In this document: one piece after another, positions 56,090-64,000 of the stretch | Layout: every line of letters starts with the position of its first letter | Position numbering within the stretch: the stretch's first letter is position 1 | Assembly: GCF_002994745.2 (NCBI RefSeq) | Contig: NC_037088.1 | Location: 55,278,397-55,342,396 of the forward strand | Direction: 5' to 3' | From: Rosa chinensis | Taxonomy: Eukaryota > Streptophyta > Magnoliopsida > Rosales > Rosaceae | DNA length: 64,000 nucleotides | The notes under the pieces: generated by a model | Seen by the model: the letters and a program-made list of their open reading frames with translations, nothing else | Database searches by the model: none | Told to the model about the DNA's origin: nothing | Program-made: the position numbers and the translations under genes

Positions 56090-59000
56090 ATGGTGACTGC
56101 TAATGACCCAATTGAATCGTTTTTTAATTCGATTCAACTAGTTAAGGAGGCGTTTTCGCCGCTTGAATTGAGCATTAAGAAAGCTGCCAGGGACTTCGAG
56201 TGTTGCTGGGCAGGGTCTAAGAATAGAGGAAATGCTGTTGAATTGGTTACCCAATTCAGTGGTGGTGACAAGAATGGTAAAGTTCAGATCTTTGGGGGAA
56301 AGAAGAAAGGTGGTCAGAATGTGGCAACTGTTGGTGAGGAGAGGAAGAAAGGGTTGTTGATTAAGGTTCCTATGAAGGCGTTTCTTGGGAAGTTTTCGCA
56401 GAATTCGGGAAATGGGGAGGTGTCGAATGGAGGGGTGAGAGAGAAGGATTGTGCAAAGGAGGACGGGTCTTGTGTGAACTGCTTGCAGTTTGCAGTGTCT
56501 TGGTCTTTGTTTGTGAATAGTTTTGTGCAGGCATTTCCAGGTCCATTTAAAATGGGTAAGAAGCGGCTGCAGAAAATGAGTGATGAGGATAGAGCGTGTT
56601 TGTGTTCTAGGCCAGAGGTTTCGGGTGACTTGAAACAGAGGGAGTCCAAGGACCATCATGTCAGAGAAATTAGGAATGAAAGTGTGGCACATAAACACGG
56701 AAACAATGTATCACTAGAATGCTTCATAGGTTTTGTTTTTGATCAACTTACTCAGAATCTTCAGAAGTTTGATCAGGGAGTTCAAGAAAGTGATTGCGAA
56801 ACTTGTGATGCTTCCCCACAGCCGCCTCCTTCCTCTCACTTTGATCATTTCAGGGTAGTCACTGGCTTGCTAGAAAGTCGGACAGCAGAAGTAAATGGGT
56901 TTTTGGGAAACTTGAAATTTGCGAGAGTGGGAGGAGTGCCATCAGGCGTTGTTGGGGTGCCATCTCCAGTTAATGAAGAGGGTGATGATGGTGTTACTGC
57001 AAGTAACAGCGGAGAATCTGCAGGAAGTTCACCGCAGAAGCTTGCTAGCGATATACTTAGTATTCCTTTATCAAATGTGGAGCGTCTGAGATCCACATTA
57101 TCCACAGTTTCATTGACAGAACTAATTGAGCTTGTACCTCATCTGGGGCGGTCCTCTAAAGACTATCCAGACAAGAAGAAACTGTTCTCCGTCCAAGATT
57201 TCTTCAGATACACAGAGGCTGAAGGTATGTTGTCTCGGGTAGCTATTGTGAAATTGCATGTTGCTTCATGTTGAAGTTCTTGTTTGTTTCTATGAAAGAT
57301 TAGTTTCCGAAATGGGGATTTATACTTGCACATTTCCAATGACATGAAGAACACGATTGTTTTTTGGTGTCCATAAACTCTAGAAATATAAATAATAATT
57401 GGTAACAGTTCATTGTCACCTGTCCTTACCTTATTGCTATAATTCATGTCAATAAAGTTCTTAAATAGGTGGTTTTGCCTTATCCAACATGTTCTCTCCT
57501 GTTACAGTTATCAAGGTAAAAGGCTTTTCTTTTATTTTTCAGACAGTAACCCATTTTACACCATAACTGTATCCAGGAAGGAGATTCTTTGAAGAACTGG
57601 ATAGAGATAGTGATGGCCAAGTTACACTGGAAGATCTCGAAATTGCCATAAGACAGAGAAAATTGCCACGGAGATATGCTCATGAGTTCATGCGTCGCAC
57701 TAGAAGTCACATATTTTCAAAATCTTTTGGTTGGAAACAGTTTTTGTCCTTAATGGAACAGAAGGAACCAACCATTCTGCGTGCGTATACTTCTCTATGT
57801 CTGAGCAAATCTGGGACACTGCAAAAAAGTGAAGTTATGGCATCACTTAAAAATGCAGGACTCCCGGCTAATGAAGACAATGCTGTTGCTATGATGCGAT
57901 TTCTCAATGCAGATACAAAAGGATCTATTTCTTATGGACATTTTAGGAATTTTATGCTCTTGCTGCCTTCTGATCGGCTTCAAGATGATCCTCGGTAAGA
58001 TGGATTTCTATCTTCAGTTAATTTCTATAAACTTCAGCCTATACTCACATATATTTACTCTTGAGTCCTTCATTTCTTAGATTTTTGAGTCCAGAGATAC
58101 CAAATCCCCTAATCCCCTTGGAAACCATGATCTAGGCTGTATGCCCCAATTCATGTTATTTTGGCACTTTTGTTTTGTAACCTGGCAATCACATTCCCAA
58201 CTTACAATGATATGTTAGGAAGGAAAAGAGTCTAGTATTCTAAGGGAAACTTAAATTAGAATATGTTTGACATACTGGAGTCAAGGCAAAGTTTGCACAA
58301 AAAACAACTATTTTATCTTAAGGACAAAATACTGTTTACTCCCTATACTTATAGGGTATCGACGTTTCAGTCCCTGACGTTTCAATTTCACCTGGATAGT
58401 CCATAAACTCTCTAATTTCACACAAAAGGTCCCTGCCGTCAATTTTCTGTCCAAAATTCCGTTTTCTTGCTGACGTGGCACTTTTTTTACACTGAAATGA
58501 CTATTATACCCTCACCTTCTCTTTTTTTATTATTTATTTATTTGTTCTCTCTTTTTTTGTTTTTTCTTTTCACCTCTTCTTCTTCAGCTCTCTTTCCTCA
58601 TTCTCTCTCTCTCCCCTCTCCTTCTGCCTCCAAAGAAGAAGCAGCCGCAACAACAGCCTAAGGGCCGGAGCTGCAAACCCCAACCATTCAGGCTTCAAAC
58701 CCACACACACTCCCACCCCCACTCTCTCTCTGGCTCTCCTTTACAAACCAGAACGACGCCGTTGCAGACCTCACGAGCTCGCCGGCGCCGTTGAAGAAGA
58801 AGAAGAAGAAGACGAAGATGCTGTTCGAGACGAAAATGTGGCTGGTCTTCGCCGTGGCGGTGATCTTCTCTCTGCGAATCTCCTTGAAAAATCCGAGAAC
58901 CGGCGAATCGAACATGAAGCCCTCTCTCTCTTCCTCCGACAAACCGCTCGTCGCTTTTGTTTCTCTCGCTTCTGACGACGGCATCCTAGACGATTTCTTC

Positions 59001-61007
59001 TCCGAGACGACGATGACGGACTTGACGTCGCAGAATCTCAAGTACGACTTCTACCGGAACACGTGTCCTCAGGCCGAGTGGATCGTGAGGTCTAAGATGG
59101 CATGGATTTACGGGCAGCACAGGAACGCCTCGGCTCAGTTGCTTCGTCTCTTTTTCCATGACTGCTTCATTGAGGTATAGACCTCAGATTCCACCAAATC
59201 AATTCACCTTCCAATTTGAAATTTGAAAACCATCAAGATCTGAAGAAGAGAGATTCTGATCGGGAATGAGCAGAGCCACACTGTGCTCACTGTTGGGCGA
59301 TTTGGGGTACGAAGGCGCCGATGCATTGGACCCCGACAATTTCGAATGGCCTTTTCAATACGATGGCGCTCGACCTATTCTTGCTTGGGTTTGCTCTAGC
59401 CTCCGCCCCTCTAATGTTCTATCCCAGAATAAGAACAGAGCACCACTCTAGAGAACAAAGCAAGGTGCTTTTTCGGGCCTGGATCGGGAAGCAGAAGGTG
59501 AGAAAGGCTTCTTGGCGAGCAGTGATGACCTTTTGGAAATTGCGGCGGGCTTGGTTCTTTAACAATTGCGGCGGGCTCAGTTGAGGTTTGCAGCTCCGCC
59601 TCTTGGGCTGCAGCTGCGGCTACTTCTTCTTTGGAGGTAGAAGGGGAGGGGAGAGAGAGAGAGAGTGAGGAAAGAGAGCTGAAGAAGAAGAGGTGAAAAG
59701 AAAAAACAAAAAAAGAGAAAACAAATAAATAAATAATAAAAAAAGAGAAGGTGAGGGTATAATAGTCATTTCAGTGTAAAAAAAGTGCCACGTCAGCAAG
59801 AAAACGGAATTTTGGACAGAAAATTGACGGCAGGGACCTTTTGTGTGAAATTAGAGAGTTTCGGGACTATCCAGGTGAAATTGAAACGTCAAGGATTGAA
59901 ACGTCGATATTCTATAAGTATAGGGAGTAAACAGTATTTTGTCCTTATCTTAAATACTGTCTGTCTATTATTGGTGTCAATATATGCAACTGTTTATGAA
60001 TTCACGCATGCATAAGGAGCTGTGCAGAACCAATCGCACTTTAGAAATAATGTACTTGTGCATGCTTATTTATTTATTTATTTGAATTTCCAATAGACTA
60101 GTGTTCACAAATTAGTGGGAAACTTCTAGTTGTGAATTAACTTCTTTTGGAATACACAGGAGTATTTGGTTTGAGGCTGCAACTGTTGTTGCTGTTGCCC
60201 CACCTGTGGAAATACCTGCTGGAAGCGTACTAAGATCTGCATTAGCTGGGGGCCTTTCTTGTGCACTTTCTACTGCATTAATGCACCCGGTCGACACAAT
60301 TAAGGCAAAGTTTTTGTCTTAGCAACTTATACTGGTGTAAAAGTTAACTATTTGCTGTAATTAGTGATGTTACTCTGTGGCATTGCAGCTTACAATGTTC
60401 TATTTGTAAGGCATTCTCAAATTTTTCTTTATGTTTGCCAGACTCGAGTACAAGCATCAACCTTAACCTTCCCAGAAATTATTTCGAAGCTTCCACAGAT
60501 TGGAGTGCGGGGGTTATACAGGGGTTCAGTTCCCGCAATTCTTGGACAATTTTCAAGGTTTTTCTTATGCCCATCTTCTACTAATAGTATAGCGGAGACT
60601 AAAAAGCAATTTTTAGCTTTTACATTGTGTAATTCGCTATCTGTCTGGCTGATGTGTTTTCTTGGCGTTGCAGTCATGGCCTGCGAACTGGAATATTTGA
60701 AGCAAGTAAACTTGTGTTAATAAATGTTGCTCCGACACTTCCAGATATACAGGTATGATTCTTATACTATATGCTTGTTACTGTCTTTTCTGTGACACAT
60801 GAATCTCCAGATTTTCTTGTATCTTCACCACATTATTTTGGATTAGTTAACTTCAAGTGCTGTTCTCGTAAGGAACTAGAATCATGCATCTATTCTGCCT
60901 TGGTAACCATTTCAATTTTTTATCAGTCAATACAAGTTCATTTTGTGTTTCTTTTTAATAATCCTAAGGCAGCCATCAGTATTGTATCCTATTTGCACAT
61001 GCTCCGC

Positions 61008-61056
<49 letters not shown>

Positions 61057-62113
61057 CTACTTTACTGCCTGGAAAAAAGAAAAACTGTACTTGCTTTAGT
61101 GGAAAATATACAGATTAAGAAGTATGGTGAGTCTAAACCCCCACCCCATGCAAAGAACGAAAAAAGGGTATTGTGGCATCATTAGAGCAGTTCAGACCAT
61201 ATCTTATTGAAACCTTGGGTCCTATGTAAATGGGTCCTAACATTATCCTGGATTCCCGCTTCTATCTCCAGTTCTTTCTTTCTTGTGGACATGTACTAGG
61301 AACACTCAAAACAACTTTATGTCTTATTGCTGTGAGGAAGGGGAGTATGAATTTCCGATGAGCAGCAACATGCTTGTCTAATACACCAGTTGCTAATGCT
61401 GTTTTAGAACAGTATAAAACCTATCTTTTGGCTTGGTATAGGTCCAATCTCTAGCATCATTCTGTAGCACAGTTTTGGGAACAGCAGTCCGGATTCCTTG
61501 TGAGGTGTTAAAGCAGCGGTGTCAGGCTGGCCTTTTTGACAATGTTGGGCAGGCTCTTGTTGGGACTTGGCACCAAGATGGTCTCAAAGGTTTCTTCCGT
61601 GGAACTGGTGCCACTCTTTGCCGGGAAGTTCCATTCTATGTCGCTGGCATGGGGCTTTATGCTGAATCCAAAAAGGTACTGTAATTTCCAAACTATCACT
61701 TAGTTGACTGTTAAAAGTTATGTTAATAACTTCACATGATAACTTTCATGCTGTTTTAGGTTGCCCAACAAGTTCTAGGGCGGGAGTTGGAACCGTGGGA
61801 AACAATTGTCGTTGGGGCCTTATCTGGCGGGTTAGCTGCTGTTGTCACTACACCCTTTGATGTGATGAAAACAAGAATGATGACTGCTCCACAGGGTCGA
61901 CCTATATCAATGTCAATTGTAGCCTACTCTATTCTCCGCCATGAGGGACCCCTGGGCTTATTCAAAGGAGCGGTGCCCAGGTTTTTCTGGATTGCTCCAT
62001 TGGGTGCCATGAACTTTGCAGGCTATGAGCTTGCTAGGAAGGCCATGGACCGAAATCACGAGCTAGCTGCTGCTGAACATCTCCAGCAAAAGAAGGTGGC
62101 CACTACTGGATAA
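56090..62113 (+). CDS. SAMTL: EF-hand mitochondrial-type carrier, SAMTL-like
   Basis: Seven coding exons: 56090-57224, 57577-57994, 60160-60304, 60442-60557, 60674-60752, 61442-61675, 61760-62113; 826 residues, close to the 823 I recall for Arabidopsis At2g35800. The family is a calcium-linked SLC25 carrier resembling S-adenosylmethionine carriers and has been reported at the plastid envelope; the substrate is not proven here. Residues 1-378 form a plant-specific N-terminus ([20 protein letters not shown]). An EF-hand loop lies at about 387-398 ([12 protein letters not shown]), with a second degenerate one near [13 protein letters not shown]. Three carrier repeats have signatures HPVDTIK (560-566), PCEVLK (650-655) and PFDVMK (741-746). 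The intron after exon 3 uses a GC donor (GCAAAG at 60305). The intron 57995-60159 contains a Pack-MULE. A (TA)n tract lies in the intron near 61012-61052. Confidence 0.95.
58322..58680. repeat. Pack-MULE left TIR
   Basis: The outer 180 bp contain CCTGACGTTTCAATTTCACC and TGCTGACGTGGCAC. The inner part is CT-rich (CTCTCTCTCTCCCCTCTCC) and ends near GGAGCTGCAAACCCC. All of it is mirrored at 59590-59944. Confidence 0.9.
58818..59180 (+). pseudogene. Captured class III peroxidase exon 1
   Basis: From the ATG at 58818 the frame runs 119 codons to a splice donor at 59175. It has a hydrophobic signal segment ([13 protein letters not shown]), a spacer, then the peroxidase start [20 protein letters not shown] and the distal haem motif [15 protein letters not shown] with its catalytic Arg and His. 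The break after FHDCFIE coincides with the conserved first-intron position of plant class III peroxidases. A few bases of the intron are retained (GTATAG). Exons 2-4, with the proximal histidine, are absent. So this is a captured genomic fragment, not an enzyme gene. Confidence 0.9.
59266..59451 (+). pseudogene. Captured augmin subunit 3 (AUG3/HAUS3) N-terminus
   Basis: From the ATG at 59266: [20 protein letters not shown], then [19 protein letters not shown] and [13 protein letters not shown]. This matches the highly conserved start of plant HAUS augmin-like complex subunit 3, which acts in microtubule-dependent microtubule nucleation. The similarity ends after SNVLS and the frame stops at 59451. 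About 45 bp of plausible native leader precede the ATG. One Asp in the usual FQYDDARPILDW region reads Gly, and the later Asp reads Ala, so the copy is diverging. Confidence 0.88.
59590..59944. repeat. Pack-MULE right TIR
   Basis: Reverse complement of the left TIR, with a GA microsatellite (GAGAGAGAGAGAGAG near 59651-59668) mirroring the CT tract of the left arm. Ends ATTTTGTCC followed by the TTATCTTAA duplication. Confidence 0.9.
61010..61052. repeat. (TA)n microsatellite in a SAMTL intron
   Basis: About 20 TA units between exons 5 and 6 of SAMTL. Likely length-polymorphic. Confidence 0.9.
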
Positions 62114-63579
62114 GATTTATATGTCTGTTTGAAGTAATGACATTACTTCAAATGTACCAACAGCGGTCTCCTAGTTATTTTGAGATGAAAGCAATTGAAT
62201 GCTGCCGGAAAATTTTGACATTTTTCCGAATTTGCTAGCAGCTTATTGCTTGAAATTTCCATCTGTCGACATGTCTGCTTTTTTGTATGACATTGTAATT
62301 CGTCATAGGTTTCTTTTTTGGGAATTTTTCTGGTCTCAAGTGATGGCAGGTGCAAGTACATTCTTGATCTTATTTTTGTACTCGCAAGTGTTCACAATTT
62401 TGTACTTTGTAGTTTATCCTGTCATCCCTTCTCTCTGATAGTACATTTGACCAGAAAGGCAGAAACTTGAAAATGTATATGCCGTTCTCTCAATGATAGT
62501 TTCTTTTCCTTTCTCTTTTCTGGTTTCTCTTTGGATGGTCTCGGCATTCTAACTCATGACGAATATGCCTCTGATATCTGCATTGTTGTCACGTTTTCAT
62601 GAATATTAAAGGCAGGACTTTTGGAAGGCCTGGTTTGGAGCCATGGAGAGAGTTTGTAGATTTAGCCCTGAACATAAAGGTTGCAATCAAACCAGGAATT
62701 CAGCTCTGCCAGAGCCTCCTCCATCAAGTCAGCTGGTGATTAATCTACGGGAGATTTTTTGCCACCGTGACATTTTCTTTCAGAGCCTAAAACGGTAAAA
62801 CCTGAAAATGTACCTAAACCCTAAAGGTGAGATTTTGTAAGGGAAGCAACAAAGATTTTCAGTAAATGAGATTGCCGATGAAAATTTATTGGTGGGAACT
62901 GTGTACGTGAGATTTTCATGGAAGGAATTTGCCGACGAAAATGTTATGGACAAGAAGGGCAAAAAAAGATTATTTTTTGCTAACGACATTGTCGCCGGCG
63001 AAACCATATTCTTATATGAAAGGATTTAGATGACGAACGTACCATTTTCCCCATAAATGTTTTGGCGGAACAAGTGTGTCCCTTTTATTAAATTTTGGGG
63101 CGCATAGACCCTACTCATATATCTTCTCCAATTGAATGCAAAAACAGATTTTCATTCTCTATGGTTTGACGGGAGATTGCACCTCCGAAGTCCAAACAAG
63201 ATCAAGGCAACGAATAAGGTGACGGTTGCAATAAAATCTGCAGTTGACACTTCTTTCTAAAGTCAGTTGACATAAAAGGAATTTACATGATTAAATGGAC
63301 AACAGTACCAAACTTGTTTGCTAAGGGAGAGAAATTGAACACATCAAAGTGAAAATCTGGATAATAATTGAAGCATTCCTTAAATTCGGATACTGCCTTA
63401 TGTAAATGTAAAGGAGATATATTGACCTACTTCTGAAGGGGTGCTCTTAAAGCTCACATTCATCAAACCGAAAGTAACCAAATTACAGAGAAAATCAATA
63501 TGGTTATCTTTATTATTGGACAATGGGAAAACATGACACTTTCAAGAAAGATTGCCAAGCCCTGAAGCCTTGGATGTCA
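62114..63579. other. 3' region between SAMTL and ATPQ (convergent genes)
   Basis: Holds the 3' UTRs of both convergent genes and about 1 kb of AT-rich spacer. No further gene. Short frames at 62143-62438 and 62780-63007 are treated as chance. Confidence 0.5.
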
Positions 63580-64000
63580 TCAATAACCCCAATTGTCATT
63601 CCGGATCTCATCATCAAACTTCTTCTTGAGCTCAGGATGCTTCTCAAAGTATTCATCAGCAGTCATGGTAGCAATCTTTTGCTGTTTTCAAAAATGAAAA
63701 ATGTGAGAAATCATATTCTTAATTCTATGTGTTCTTTATTTTTTATTTTATTTATTTATTAAGAATCATCCATTACCTTCAACTCTTTTACTTCAGCTAT
63801 CTCCTTCTCTAAGCGCTCTGACTCCTTGAAAGATTTTTCCTCTGCTTCCTTTAGTTCCACCAACTGTAGTACAAATGCATATATAAGATAAACGGGGAGG
63901 GAGGGAAGGGGAGAGAAAGAGGGAAGGAGGGGGGGGGACCACAGAGAGAGAGAGAAGCGTAAACTAACCAATGCATCAAACTTAGGCTTGTACTCGGGAG
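63580..64000 (-). CDS. ATPQ: ATP synthase subunit d, mitochondrial (3' part, cut by window end)
   Basis: Three minus-strand exon pieces: 63969-64000 (continues beyond the window), 63777-63863 and 63580-63681, the last with the stop TGA at 63580-63582. They encode PEYKPKFDAL, then LVELKEAEEKSFKESERLEK and EIAEVKELK, then QKIATMTADEYFEKHPELKK and KFDDEIRNDNWGY. This is the C-terminus of plant mitochondrial F1Fo ATP synthase subunit d, a peripheral-stalk component on the matrix side. The first two introns have GT donors and AG acceptors on the minus strand and all joins are in phase 0. The middle exon is a charged, helix-forming stretch as in the family. It converges with SAMTL. In Arabidopsis I recall this gene next to IQD3. 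Confidence 0.93.

Larger units (their letters stand above)
58322..59944. mobile_element. Pack-MULE with two captured host-gene fragments, TSD TTATCTTAA
   Basis: Both ends read GGACAAAATACTGTTTACTC inward. The inverted arms extend about 350 bp (58322 to about 58680, and about 59590 to 59944) at roughly 95% identity by eye. The 9-bp duplication TTATCTTAA is perfect (58313-58321 and 59945-59953), the hallmark of Mutator-like elements. No transposase is present. The middle holds the 5' end of a class III peroxidase gene and the 5' end of an augmin subunit 3 gene, both on the plus strand. That combination defines a Pack-MULE. It lies wholly inside an intron of SAMTL, same strand as the captured fragments. 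Confidence 0.95.

Noticed and set aside
58818..59180. Functional peroxidase gene
   Set aside because: Only exon 1 exists, it lies between Mutator TIRs inside another gene's intron, and no later peroxidase exons follow.
1..64000. CRISPR array, operons, bacterial terminators, tRNA or rRNA genes
   Set aside because: The window is plant nuclear DNA. The only regular short repeats are transposon subterminal motifs and microsatellites, and no cloverleaf or rRNA sequence was recognised. The tRNA-Met-like strings are retroelement primer-binding sites.

Overview
This is plant nuclear DNA. It is AT-rich, its genes have GT-AG introns, and it is full of plant transposons. The protein sequences look like a rosid eudicot. 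The F-box/FBD fragment and the retroelement families resemble those of Rosaceae, perhaps the rose/strawberry group, but that placement is an inference. No organelle, bacterial or viral genome segment was recognised.

Positions 1-20,000 are gene-poor. They hold two tandem paralogous genes of unknown function (2394-3230 and 7378-8202) that share promoter sequence. The rest is relics: a foldback element, GC-rich non-LTR-like insertions, an F-box/FBD pseudogene, a PIF/Harbinger-like element, a Tourist-like MITE, a complete 357-bp TRIM retrotransposon, a solo LTR of a related TRIM, and a fragment of an NAD-malic enzyme gene.

Positions 20,022-33,397 are one complete CACTA (En/Spm) transposon of 13.4 kb, with matching termini and a 3-bp target-site duplication (CAC). 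It carries a TNP2 transposase gene and a second gene joining a Ptta/En/Spm (transposase_24) domain to a Ulp1-type cysteine protease. TNP2 has a broken splice donor and an in-frame stop, so this copy is probably no longer autonomous. The element sits a few bases inside what looks like a coding exon on the minus strand.

Positions 38,500-64,000 are the conserved genic part: an IQ67-domain protein (IQD3-like), TIM14/PAM18, an EF-hand mitochondrial-type carrier (SAMTL) and the 3' end of ATP synthase subunit d (ATPQ, minus strand). From memory, Arabidopsis keeps IQD3-ATPQ together on chromosome 3 and TIM14-1-SAMTL together on chromosome 2, so this window would show the unfractionated order. A degenerate 6.5-kb Copia element (222-bp LTRs, TSD AAAAC) separates IQD3 from TIM14 and ends about 270 bp before the TIM14 start codon.

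The most notable find is a 1,623-bp Pack-MULE (58,322-59,944) in an intron of SAMTL. It has TIRs of about 350 bp, a perfect 9-bp TSD (TTATCTTAA), and two captured host-gene fragments: exon 1 of a class III peroxidase and the N-terminus of augmin subunit 3 (AUG3/HAUS3). A 5'-truncated LINE-like insertion with an 18-bp TSD lies just upstream of SAMTL.
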